Shown here piece after piece: positions 52,096 to 62,549 of a stretch of DNA of 64,000 bases. The translations under genes were made by a program, and so were the position numbers. The notes beneath the pieces were generated by a model, which saw only the letters and a program-made list of their open reading frames with translations, was not told the DNA's origin and did no database searches. The DNA lies in the NCBI GenBank assembly GCA_025449935.1, contig JANWIJ010000006.1:54684-118683 (forward strand), in the 5' to 3' direction. The stretch comes from Chitinophagaceae bacterium. GTDB lineage: Bacteria > Bacteroidota > Bacteroidia > Chitinophagales > Chitinophagaceae. The first letter of the stretch is position 1; each line of letters begins with the position of its first letter.

Positions 52096-53952
52096 TTACC
52101 GCCTGTTCTTTTGTTGCATATCCTTTATTTTCTTTTGCTGTTCCTGCATTTGCTCCATCCGTTCCTGCCATTTGGATTTGGTCTTTGGCTTTTTCCGGTT
52201 CAATTCAATTTTAGCCAGTATTTTATCGTGATCAATAATATATTTCTGAATGATGATCTGTAAAATGAGCGTGATAGTATTTGAAACCGTATAATACCAG
52301 GTCAGTGCTGATGGCAGGCGGTTAAAGAAAAACAAAAGGAAAATGGGGAAAATATACGGCAGATACTTCATCACCGGGTTACTCTGATCCGGCGTCATAC
52401 TCATACTGTAAAACGAAATAAGGAAACTCGTAATGACAGCCGTGATATTGAACAGGCTAAGGTGGCTTCCCAGCAATGGAATATGAAACCCGAACTTGAT
52501 AGGATCATCAAATGCAGAAAGATCATTGGCCCAAAGAAAGCTCGCACCCCGCAGGGCCACTTCCGCGTTAAAGAAACTAAACAGGGCAAAGAAGATAGGG
52601 ATCTGCAATAATGCAGGAATGCACCCCCCAAGCGGGTTAACACCGGCCTCGCGGAACAATTTCATTTGTTCCATACTCATGGCCTGCCTGTCCTCTCCAA
52701 ACTTATCTTTCAGTTTGGCAATTTCAGGTTTCAGGGCTTTCATTTTAGCACCGCTCAGGTAGCTTTTATAGATCAGTGGTGAGGTAAGCAGCCTGATAAC
52801 AAGTGTCAATAACGCAATGACAATGCCCATATTGGTCGTCAGCCCCTGGAGAAAGTCGAAAATGGGCATGATAATAAATTTATTAATGGGCCGGACAAAC
52901 GCATAGATATTCTGGCCAAGGTTTACCAGCTTCTCAAATTTCATATCATACTTTTTGAGTGTATGATAATCAGAGGGTCCATAATAGATATTGAATGGTA
53001 CGGAAGCCGAGGAAGCAACCGGCACCTGCACTTTCATGTTGGCTACCGAACGCACAATCGTTTTTGCGCTGTCTGGCGGAATACTCCACTCCATATTACC
53101 CGAAGAAAAATTATTCTTTGCAACCAGGATGGTAAAAAAGAACCGCTGCCTCACGCCTACCCAGTTCACTGATTCGGAAAATTGCTTGCTGCTGCGTTTG
53201 GCAATAGTATGATAATCGAAGGTCCCGTCTTTTACATACCCGACCTGTGTATTTTGCTTTTCAAAAGTAATATCGGACTCCTGTTGCACGGCCGAATATT
53301 GCCAGGATAAATTCATATTCCCCTGCGTAAGTAACTTATCGGCTCCAGTCAATTCCACATTAAAATCCAGCATATAATCATTTGGCCGGACGGTGAATTT
53401 GTGGACAATGGACGATGCGGCGGAACTGTCAGATGATTTCAGGGTAAACCAGACTGTTTTGGTTCCATCGGCATTCGCAGCGGAATCGACCTGGTTAAAA
53501 TGAAGATCTGCCGTATTTGATGTCTGGTTATTTGCGGTATTGATTACGTAACCCAGCTGATCAAAATCCGTAGCTGCAAGCTTTATCAAGGTGCTGTCCT
53601 GACCTTTAAAATTTTTTAGTTCTACTTTTTTTACCTGGCCTCCCTTATTGCTGAAAGTAACCTTCATCAATTCGTTCTGAACTGAAACCGTTTGTTCTGT
53701 CCCATTCACTGCATCCTGGAATGTACCTGCTTTGACTATTCTTGTAACCGAATCATTTCGCAGGGAATCTGTTCTGCCGGCCAGTGTATCCGCAAGTGAT
53801 CTGTTCGCGTTGGCTACCGAATCAGTATACGCCTTCTTAATTGCTTCTTTTTTGCGGTGATCCGACTGCTGTTTATTTGTTACATAGAAATAGCCAAAGA
53901 AAAGAGCCGCGAGGATAACAAACCCGAGGACCGTGTTACGATCAAACTTCAT
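52096..53952 (-). CDS. yidC: Membrane protein insertase YidC
   Basis: Inserts and folds inner-membrane proteins with or without SecYEG. 618 residues: N-terminal helix (about 6-22), large periplasmic beta-sandwich domain (about 60-345), and the five-helix insertase core (about 360-580, MGIVIALLTLVIRLLTSPL and PLGGCIPALLQIPIFFALF). The C-terminal tail is basic and coiled (KKPKTKSKWQERMEQMQEQQ), as in forms that touch ribosomes. It lies 103 bases downstream of pyrG on the same strand; a TATCTTTG box (53977-53984) may give it a further promoter. Confidence 0.96.
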   Translation of the reverse strand: MKFDRNTVLGFVILAALFFGYFYVTNKQQSDHRKKEAIKKAYTDSVANANRSLADTLAGRTDSLRNDSVTRIVKAGTFQDAVNGTEQTVSVQNELMKVTFSNKGGQVKKVELKNFKGQDSTLIKLAATDFDQLGYVINTANNQTSNTADLHFNQVDSAANADGTKTVWFTLKSSDSSAASSIVHKFTVRPNDYMLDFNVELTGADKLLTQGNMNLSWQYSAVQQESDITFEKQNTQVGYVKDGTFDYHTIAKRSSKQFSESVNWVGVRQRFFFTILVAKNNFSSGNMEWSIPPDSAKTIVRSVANMKVQVPVASSASVPFNIYYGPSDYHTLKKYDMKFEKLVNLGQNIYAFVRPINKFIIMPIFDFLQGLTTNMGIVIALLTLVIRLLTSPLIYKSYLSGAKMKALKPEIAKLKDKFGEDRQAMSMEQMKLFREAGVNPLGGCIPALLQIPIFFALFSFFNAEVALRGASFLWANDLSAFDDPIKFGFHIPLLGSHLSLFNITAVITSFLISFYSMSMTPDQSNPVMKYLPYIFPIFLLFFFNRLPSALTWYYTVSNTITLILQIIIQKYIIDHDKILAKIELNRKKPKTKSKWQERMEQMQEQQKKIKDMQQKNRR

Positions 53953-54055
53953 TACTTATGTAAAATTTAAAGACGGCAAAGATAAGGGATAGTTGGTGGT
54001 TTCCCCCGGGTGATTAATAGCTAGAAACCAATGACTTGCTGGTGATATTCCGACT

Positions 54056-55807
<1,752 letters not shown>

Positions 55808-55900
55808 TCATGCAAAGCTAAGCGAATTTTACGGCTCATAAAAATCGGATATTATTGATGTGGAAAAAAGCAGGTATTTTAGTGAGCAATTGAAAACCAA

Positions 55901-57193
55901 ATGAAAAAAGCTACTTCCCTGATTATTACAATGTTGATTTTGCTCAATGTTACTGCCCAGAAAACGTATATCTGGTGCGGGAGTTTAATTGATGGCGTTT
56001 CCGGTGAGCCCAGGAAGAATATGACCATCGTAGTGGAAAAGAATAAGATAGTGGCGGTGGAAAATGGCTATTCAAAAGGGGAGGCCGGTGATAAAACCTT
56101 TGATCTGAAATCAAAAACCGTCACTCCGGGCTGGATTGATATGCACGTACATATGTCTCATGAAACAGGTCCTGGCCGTTACATGGAGACTTTCACCTTC
56201 AATCCCCCGGATTATGCTTTTCAGTCAGTAAAATTTTCTGAAATAACATTAATGGCCGGGTTTACAACGGTCAGGGACCTGGGTGTATCTTCCAAAGCGG
56301 AAGTTGGCGTGGTAATTTCTTTGCGAAACGCAATTCAAAAGGGATTAATAAAAGGACCCAGGATTTATACGGCAGGAAAATCCATTGCCACAACTGGCGG
56401 TCATGCCGATCCGACGAATGGGTACCGCCAGGATCTGATGGGTAGCCCCGGGCCTGAAGATGGAGTAGTGAACGGCCCCGATGAATGCAGGCAGGCCGTC
56501 CGCCAGCGATATAAAGACGGTAGTGACCTGATAAAAATTACAGCGACCGGTGGGGTCTTAAGTGTGGCCAAAAGTCCCAGCAATCCGCAGTTTACCGAAG
56601 AAGAAATAAAAGCCATTGTTGAGGCAGCCAGGGATTATGGTTACAAAGTAGCCGTTCATGCGCATGGTGCAGAAGGGATGAAAAGAGCTATCCGTGCCGG
56701 GGTAAATTCTATTGAGCACGGCACTTATATGGACGACGAAGCCATTGCTCTTTTCAAACAATATGGAACCTGGTATGTGCCAACACTGACAGCTGGTGCA
56801 GCTGTGGCTGATTCCGCCAAAAAACCGGGTTACTACCCCGACCTGGTAACTCTTAAAGCACTTGAAGTGGGCCCGAAGATCAAAGCTACTTTTACCAGGG
56901 CCTATAAGGCTGGCGTAAAGATTGCTTTTGGGACTGATGCCGGGGTATACAAACACGGGATGAACTGGCTGGAGTTTGGTTATATGATTAGTGCGGGTAT
57001 GTCTCCCATGGATGCAATCAGGTCGGCCACCATCCATGCGGCTGAGCTGCTGGGTGAAAAAAACAAACTGGGAAGTATAGAAGCAGGTAAACTCGCTGAT
57101 ATTGTGGCGGTGGATGGTAATCCCCTGACGGATTCAGCGGCTTTTGGAAAAGTCATCTTCGTAATGAAAGACGGGATCGTTTATAAACAATAA
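55901..57193 (+). CDS. Exported amidohydrolase (imidazolonepropionase-like)
   Basis: A 430-residue metal-dependent hydrolase with signal peptide (about 1-20). Metal ligands are visible: HVH at 82-84 (TPGWIDMHVHMSHE), a Lys in DLIKITATGG, His residues in VAVHAHGAEGM and GVNSIEHGTYMDD, and the catalytic Asp in AFGTDAGVYKHG. The group includes exported peptidases (Xaa-Arg/Lys dipeptidase-like), but the substrate is open. A single gene, convergent with the Cys/His-rich lipoprotein. Confidence 0.92.
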   Translation: MKKATSLIITMLILLNVTAQKTYIWCGSLIDGVSGEPRKNMTIVVEKNKIVAVENGYSKGEAGDKTFDLKSKTVTPGWIDMHVHMSHETGPGRYMETFTFNPPDYAFQSVKFSEITLMAGFTTVRDLGVSSKAEVGVVISLRNAIQKGLIKGPRIYTAGKSIATTGGHADPTNGYRQDLMGSPGPEDGVVNGPDECRQAVRQRYKDGSDLIKITATGGVLSVAKSPSNPQFTEEEIKAIVEAARDYGYKVAVHAHGAEGMKRAIRAGVNSIEHGTYMDDEAIALFKQYGTWYVPTLTAGAAVADSAKKPGYYPDLVTLKALEVGPKIKATFTRAYKAGVKIAFGTDAGVYKHGMNWLEFGYMISAGMSPMDAIRSATIHAAELLGEKNKLGSIEAGKLADIVAVDGNPLTDSAAFGKVIFVMKDGIVYKQ

Positions 57194-57220
57194 TGAGAAT
57201 CTTCTTCCCGGGCTGGTTAA

Positions 57221-57253
57221 TAAAAAAAACCGGGATGATTTCTCAACCCGGTT
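57221..57253 (-). terminator. Terminator of the Cys/His-rich lipoprotein gene
   Basis: On the minus strand AACCGGG with CCCGGTT (7 bp, 12-base loop) followed by eight T residues including the stem end. Plus-strand T tract is absent, so it serves the minus-strand gene. Confidence 0.85.
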
Positions 57254-57274
57254 CAAAATCAATGTTTTTTTACA

Positions 57275-57619
57275 TTACATTTTCGCGCAATCTTCTGTGC
57301 AGGTATGACCGCTTTCGCCATGTGCATATGTATGTTTGCCATCTTTGCATTTATCCGTACAGGTATGTGCATTACCACAGGCGTCCGTACAGGTATGGCC
57401 TATGTCTCCATGCGCATATACATGGCTGCCGTCTTTACAATCAGGCCCGCACGCATGTGCTTTTGCAACAAAAGCTGCAGTTGTCATTGACTCGGCAGCT
57501 TTCGCAGGATTCTCAACTTTTTCAGTTGTGTCCGTGGTTGTATCAGCCTTTTTTTCGTTGTTACAGGCTGCAAAGCTAAAGGCAGCCAGGATCACCAGTG
57601 AAGCGAGTAATTTTTTCAT
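57275..57619 (-). CDS. Cys/His-rich lipoprotein with a duplicated 21-residue unit
   Basis: A 114-residue lipoprotein (lipobox SFAAC, Cys19; start at 57619, with an ATG two codons upstream as alternative). After an acidic Thr-rich spacer come two near-identical 21-residue units, 61-81 and 91-111, each with the frame CKDG-x-H-x-YAHG-x2-GHTCT-x2-C, joined by GNAHTCTDK. Nine Cys and nine or so His lie in the last 60 residues. That pattern suggests an outer-membrane-anchored metal binder (Cu, Zn or Ni), but no family with known function was recognised. Confidence 0.85.
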   Translation of the reverse strand: MKKLLASLVILAAFSFAACNNEKKADTTTDTTEKVENPAKAAESMTTAAFVAKAHACGPDCKDGSHVYAHGDIGHTCTDACGNAHTCTDKCKDGKHTYAHGESGHTCTEDCAKM

Positions 57620-57700
57620 ATACAATTAATTTTAGGTTTGCTAAATGTAAAATGATTCCGGCACGGGGGAAAATTGATTTATGCACTGTTGATGCAAAAA

Positions 57701-58495
57701 TTAGTCCCTGGCAATCTTATTATAACTGGCCACAATTCCTCTTATCAGCGAGGAACTGAATCCCCGGTGTTCCATCTCATTTAACCCGGCTATGGTGCAC
57801 CCTTTTGGAGTCGTCACTTTATCAATTTCCTGCTCGGGGTGCGAGCCCTTTTCCAGTAATAAATCAGCTGCACCTTTTACCGTTTGCGCAGCTATGAGTG
57901 AGGCTGTTGCCGCATCAAAACCGATCTCTATCCCACCCTGTATACTGGCACGGACATATCGCATGGCGTAGGCGGTGCCACAAGCTCCAAGGATAGTTGC
58001 CGCCTCCATCAACTTTTCCTGTATATAAACAACCCTTCCCAGTTTACTGAACAATTCATATATATACTTTTCATCTTCCGGAGCGGCGTAAGCAGAGCAG
58101 AGACAAGTCATACTTTCCTGGATAGCGATGGCGGTATTGGGCATTGCGCGGAAAAAAGGTATTTTCTTTTTGATCAGGGCTTCCATTTCCCCGATCAGGA
58201 CACCCGTGACAACCGAAACCAGAATCTTACCCGGCAACAATTCTTTTTTAAAACTGGCAACAGCCTCTGTTACCTGGTAGGGTTTTACTGCCAGTATAAT
58301 TATATCGCTGTTCTTCACAGCTGTCTGGTTATCTCCCGATATATGAATTCCTTTCTTACTAAGCTCATTCAGCAAGGCGAGTTTCCTCCTGGTGATCGTA
58401 ATTTCGCCAGCCCTGCAGAATTTACTCTTCAGCAATCCTTCAGCGATTGCAATTCCCAGGTTGCCACCACCTATAATAGCGATCTTTTTTCCCAT
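57701..58495 (-). CDS. proC: Pyrroline-5-carboxylate reductase
   Basis: Last step of proline synthesis, 264 residues. N-terminal NAD(P) motif IIGGGNLGIAIAEGLL (about 6-21), central AVKPYQV (about 74-80) and FRAMPNTAI (about 115-123), and the C-terminal dimer helix with CTIAGLNEMEHRGF (near 233-246) are typical. No proA or proB adjacent. Confidence 0.95.
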   Translation of the reverse strand: MGKKIAIIGGGNLGIAIAEGLLKSKFCRAGEITITRRKLALLNELSKKGIHISGDNQTAVKNSDIIILAVKPYQVTEAVASFKKELLPGKILVSVVTGVLIGEMEALIKKKIPFFRAMPNTAIAIQESMTCLCSAYAAPEDEKYIYELFSKLGRVVYIQEKLMEAATILGACGTAYAMRYVRASIQGGIEIGFDAATASLIAAQTVKGAADLLLEKGSHPEQEIDKVTTPKGCTIAGLNEMEHRGFSSSLIRGIVASYNKIARD

Positions 58496-58652
58496 ACTTA
58501 CAGTTTTCAGGTAAAGATAAGACCCGGAACTGATAGCGGCCGGCCAGGCAGAGATATGGATCGGCTCAACAAAAGGAGAAAAAAAATATTGATAAATCCG
58601 GGAACAATTAAACTGCGTATGTGTTGTTTATTCAACTAAACCAAAAAAAATT

Positions 58653-59267
58653 ATGCAAAAAAAGATGTTCCGGCTGTTGGCAGTAACAGCTTTCAGCTCA
58701 GTCATTTTCCTGGCCTGTAACAGTGATTCAAAGACGGAAAAAGAAACCACGGTAGAAGATAGTTCCGCGATGGACAAGATGGAACCAACCATGGAAAAGG
58801 AAACCGGGGTAATGGTAGGTGGAGCCAACATGGTAGCTTCAAAAGATATTGTTGATAATGCTGCCGGTTCTGCTGACCATACCACGCTGGTGGCGGCCGT
58901 TAAAGCAGCCGGCCTGGTTGAAACGCTGAAAGGCGCCGGTCCTTTCACGGTGTTTGCCCCCACGAATGAGGCTTTTAATAAGCTGCCGGCGGGTACAGTC
59001 GACAACCTGCTGAAACCGGAAATGAAAGCTGACCTCACAAAAATCCTGACCTACCATGTGGTCGCGGGCGGTTATAAATCAGGTGACCTGAAAGATGGCC
59101 AGAAACTGAAAACAGTGCAGGGAGAAGAGCTTATGATCCACTATAAGGATAACAAATGGATGGTTCATGATGCGAAGGGAGGTATGGCCAATATCACCAT
59201 CGCTGATGTTTTTTCAAGCAACGGCGTGACCTATGTGATTGATGCCGTACTGATGCCGAAAAAATAG
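58653..59267 (+). CDS. Fasciclin-domain lipoprotein
   Basis: A 204-residue lipoprotein (lipobox IFLAC, Cys22) with an acidic Met-rich spacer and one FAS1 domain (about 65-204): FTVFAPTNEAFNKLP (H1 motif), ILTYHVVAGGY (H2) and TIADVFSSNGVTYVIDAVLMP at the end. FAS1 domains mediate adhesion or matrix contacts; a stress or biofilm role has been suggested for bacterial ones. A single gene convergent with hldD. Confidence 0.93.
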   Translation: MQKKMFRLLAVTAFSSVIFLACNSDSKTEKETTVEDSSAMDKMEPTMEKETGVMVGGANMVASKDIVDNAAGSADHTTLVAAVKAAGLVETLKGAGPFTVFAPTNEAFNKLPAGTVDNLLKPEMKADLTKILTYHVVAGGYKSGDLKDGQKLKTVQGEELMIHYKDNKWMVHDAKGGMANITIADVFSSNGVTYVIDAVLMPKK

Positions 59268-59322
59268 CCGTTTTTTTCTTTATGAATACGATCAGGGGAG
59301 TGGTGAAAGCTGCTCCTTTGTT

Positions 59323-60303
59323 TCAGTAGTAGGCTTTCTTCAACAGGAATTTCTTTACATAATCCTCTACCCCATCCTCCAGGGAATAAAAATTATCCGG
59401 GTATCCCGCCCGCCTGAGTTTGTCCATATCCGCTTCAGTAAAATATTGGTATTTGTCGCGGATATCCGCCGGCATATCTATGTATTCTATCCGGGGCTGT
59501 TTACCGGTGCCGGCAAAAGTCGCCATAGCCAGGTCATTAAATGTCCTGGCTTTACCCGTCCCCAGGTTATAAATTCCGGAAGCAATATGATTCTCCATTA
59601 ACCAATAGCAAACTTTGGCAACATCCTCCACGTAAATAAAATCACGCAGCTGCTCCCCATCATTAAACCCCGGTCTATGAGATTTAAATAGTTTTACTGC
59701 GCCCGTTTTCCGGATCTGGTTAAATCCATGAAAAACCATACTCGCCATCCTGGCTTTGTGGTATTCGTTCGGGCCATACACATTAAAGAACTTTAATCCG
59801 GCCCAAAATGGCGGATGAGTGGATTGTTTTAAGACCCATTTATCAAATTCATTCTTGGAAATACCATAAGGGTTCAGTGGCTGTAATTTTTCCACCAGGT
59901 CATGGTCGTCTTTGTAACCCAGCTCCCCGCTCCCGTACGTGGCAGCCGATGAGGCATAAACAAGTGGAATATTCCTGGCGGTGCAGTAATTCCAGATCTT
60001 CTTTGAATACGCAACATTCAGTTTTTCGTGGATAGAGTAATCAAATTCTGCGGTGTCAGTTCTGGCCCCGAGATGAAACACAAAATCAACAACGGGTTCT
60101 TCCGATTTCAACCAGTCAAACAATTCCTCCCGTTCAACTTTTTTTTCAAATTGCCTGGAATCAAAATTGAACCACTTGTCTTCGTCGTTAAAGTCGTCCA
60201 CGATGATTATCCGGGAATATCCCTTGCTGTTCAGGTAGCCCAATAAGTAACTGCCGATAAATCCTGCAGCCCCCGTGAGAAGTATTAGTTTCTTACTATC
60301 CAT
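59323..60303 (-). CDS. hldD: ADP-glyceromanno-heptose 6-epimerase
   Basis: Last step of ADP-L-glycero-D-manno-heptose synthesis for the LPS inner core. 326 residues of the extended SDR type: NAD(P) motif LTGAAGFIGSYLL (about 9-21), HLGARTDT (about 77-84), YASSAATYGSG and the catalytic Tyr/Lys in NPYGISKNEFDKWV. Its ATG overlaps the purL stop by one base (TAATG), so it is translationally coupled to purL, an odd pairing of pathways. Confidence 0.93.
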   Translation of the reverse strand: MDSKKLILLTGAAGFIGSYLLGYLNSKGYSRIIIVDDFNDEDKWFNFDSRQFEKKVEREELFDWLKSEEPVVDFVFHLGARTDTAEFDYSIHEKLNVAYSKKIWNYCTARNIPLVYASSAATYGSGELGYKDDHDLVEKLQPLNPYGISKNEFDKWVLKQSTHPPFWAGLKFFNVYGPNEYHKARMASMVFHGFNQIRKTGAVKLFKSHRPGFNDGEQLRDFIYVEDVAKVCYWLMENHIASGIYNLGTGKARTFNDLAMATFAGTGKQPRIEYIDMPADIRDKYQYFTEADMDKLRRAGYPDNFYSLEDGVEDYVKKFLLKKAYY

Positions 60304-62534
60304 TAAATTGAACTCAGGGCCGAACCCGCTTCTTCTTTTGATAAATAGTTTTCAATAGCCATGTCATATTTGTCTTTCCACCAGTCAATGGTCCCCCAGA
60401 AATCCCCGTCCACCACCAATTCCCCGCTTGAAACAACACCAATCTTCTCAAATGGAAAATCACCTGCCAGCGACTCAAATCTCTTTACGTCATCCAGTTC
60501 GACTGTCACCACCACCCTGCTTTGCCCCTCGCCAAACAGGCAGGCATCTTTCCTTATGCCACCTTTTGTTTGAATTGAAAATCCTAACTCAAGGTTAAAC
60601 CCGCTTTCGCAAAGCGTAACGAACAGTCCCCCTTCACTTACGTCATGGGCACATTTAATTATTTTTTTGGAGATCAGTTCTGAAACCTTGTTCTGCAACG
60701 TGTATTCTTCGTCCAGTTCAAAATGAGGAGCAGGTGAATATTCAACGCCGCATATCTTGCTCAGGTACTGCGAGGAATTTATATCATTACGGGATGTACC
60801 CAGCAGGTAAATGATATCTCCCTCTTCTTTAAAATCGAGCGTCATCTTCTCCCCCATATCTTCCAGCAAACCAACCATGCCAATCGTAGGGGTTGGATAC
60901 ACAGGTCCATCGGGGTTCTGGTTATAAAAACTAACATTTCCCCCTGTTACCGGCGTATTGAATTTCAGGCAGGCTTCTCCCATTCCCCTGACCGCATGTA
61001 CGAACTGGTAATAAACTTCAGGATCATACGGGTTTCCAAAATTGAGGCAATTGGTTACACCCAGGGGCTCGCCGCCGCTGCACACAATATTGCGGGCTGC
61101 CTCACTCACAGCAATCATGGTTCCTTTATAAGGGTCGGCATACACATACCGGCTGTTACAATCAGTCGTAATGGCTAATCCCTTTGTTGTTCCTTTTACA
61201 ACGACCACCGGTGCATCAGAAGGTTCGTTGGTAGATGAATTCACAGTCCCTACCATGCTGTCATACTGCGTGTACACCCAGCGTTTGGAAGCAACAGAAG
61301 GAAGCTGGATTATTTTCTCAGCAATTATTTTCAGGTTTCCCGGAACCGCGACGGAGTCGGGGTTGAATTTTTTTATTTCAGCCATATACGCGGGCTCTTT
61401 ATATTCCCTGTCATATTGCGGTGCTCCTCCACCCAGCACCAGTTCATGCGCAGGAAGAGTGGCTTCGAGTGTTCCATTCATATAGAAGTTTAATAAACCA
61501 TCATCCGTCACTTCACCGATAACTGAGCAGGGCAGGTCCCATTTGGAAAAAATGTTTATCACTTCTGCCTCTCTGCCCTTTTCAGCTACGAGCAACATCC
61601 TTTCCTGGCTTTCACTGAGTAACAGCTCCCAGGCTTTCATATTTTTTTGTCGTGCCGGTACTTTATCAAGGTCTATTCGCATTCCCACTTCTCCCTTGGC
61701 ACTCATCTCTGATGTAGAACAAATAATTCCCGCAGCACCCATATCCTGCATACCCACTACGGCCCCGGTTTGAATGACTTCCAGGCAAGCCTCTAATAAT
61801 TTTTTTTCCTGGAATGGATCACCCACTTGTACAGCCGGAAGATCCTGGGCACTTTCAGCTGTTATATCTGCAGAGGCAAATGATGCTCCGCCTATCCCGT
61901 CCTTCCCGGTGGCACTGCCAACAAACATAACCGGGTTACCGGTTCCCTTTGCGGTAGCTGAAACGGTTTCGCCGGCTTTCACGATCCCGACGCTCATCGC
62001 GTTTACAAGCGGGTTGGTATGGTAACAATCATCAAAATATATCTCGCCGCCGACGGTTGGCACACCAAAACAATTTCCATAATGACCAATGCCGTGCACT
62101 ACCCCGGATAAAAGATGCTGGGTCTTATCTTCTTCGAGGTTTCCGAAACGTAAAGAATTGAGCGCCGCGATTGGTCTTGCCCCCATTGTAAAAATATCCC
62201 GGTGTATTCCTCCCACCCCGGTTGCCGCACCCTGGAAGGGTTCAATGGCGGAAGGATGATTATGAGATTCTATTTTGAAAACAACACCCAGTCCATCCCC
62301 AATATCCATCAGGCCGGCATTCTCATCACCGGCTTTTACCAGCATCCGCCCGCCTTCCCGGGGCAATGTTTTCAACCATTTGATAGAATTTTTATAACTG
62401 CAGTGTTCACTCCACATCGCTGAAAAAGCGCAGAGCTCATTGAAATTGGGCAGCCTCCCCAGTTTCTGCTGGATTACGTCAAATTCTTCGTCTGTTAAGC
62501 GGAGCTGCCTGGCCGTTTTCGCTGTTACTTCCAT
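60303..62534 (-). CDS. purL: Phosphoribosylformylglycinamidine synthase subunit PurL
   Basis: Synthetase subunit of FGAM synthase in purine synthesis, 743 residues: the small (Bacillus-type) form needing PurS and PurQ, neither in this window. Motifs: SEHCSYKNSIKWLKTLP (about 42-58), FKIESHNHPSAIEPFQGAATGVGG (about 88-111), the FGAR-binding MQDMGAAGI (about 268) and GGGAPQYDREY. A -7 box lies 20 bases before the ATG. Coupled to hldD downstream and divergent from a membrane protein gene. Confidence 0.96.
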   Translation of the reverse strand: MEVTAKTARQLRLTDEEFDVIQQKLGRLPNFNELCAFSAMWSEHCSYKNSIKWLKTLPREGGRMLVKAGDENAGLMDIGDGLGVVFKIESHNHPSAIEPFQGAATGVGGIHRDIFTMGARPIAALNSLRFGNLEEDKTQHLLSGVVHGIGHYGNCFGVPTVGGEIYFDDCYHTNPLVNAMSVGIVKAGETVSATAKGTGNPVMFVGSATGKDGIGGASFASADITAESAQDLPAVQVGDPFQEKKLLEACLEVIQTGAVVGMQDMGAAGIICSTSEMSAKGEVGMRIDLDKVPARQKNMKAWELLLSESQERMLLVAEKGREAEVINIFSKWDLPCSVIGEVTDDGLLNFYMNGTLEATLPAHELVLGGGAPQYDREYKEPAYMAEIKKFNPDSVAVPGNLKIIAEKIIQLPSVASKRWVYTQYDSMVGTVNSSTNEPSDAPVVVVKGTTKGLAITTDCNSRYVYADPYKGTMIAVSEAARNIVCSGGEPLGVTNCLNFGNPYDPEVYYQFVHAVRGMGEACLKFNTPVTGGNVSFYNQNPDGPVYPTPTIGMVGLLEDMGEKMTLDFKEEGDIIYLLGTSRNDINSSQYLSKICGVEYSPAPHFELDEEYTLQNKVSELISKKIIKCAHDVSEGGLFVTLCESGFNLELGFSIQTKGGIRKDACLFGEGQSRVVVTVELDDVKRFESLAGDFPFEKIGVVSSGELVVDGDFWGTIDWWKDKYDMAIENYLSKEEAGSALSSI

Positions 62535-62549
62535 GGAGTTGAATATTGA

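Noticed and set aside
60303..60303. purL-hldD overlap read as a functional link between purine and LPS synthesis
   Set aside because: A one-base overlap shows coupled translation only; both are constitutive housekeeping genes and no shared regulator is visible.
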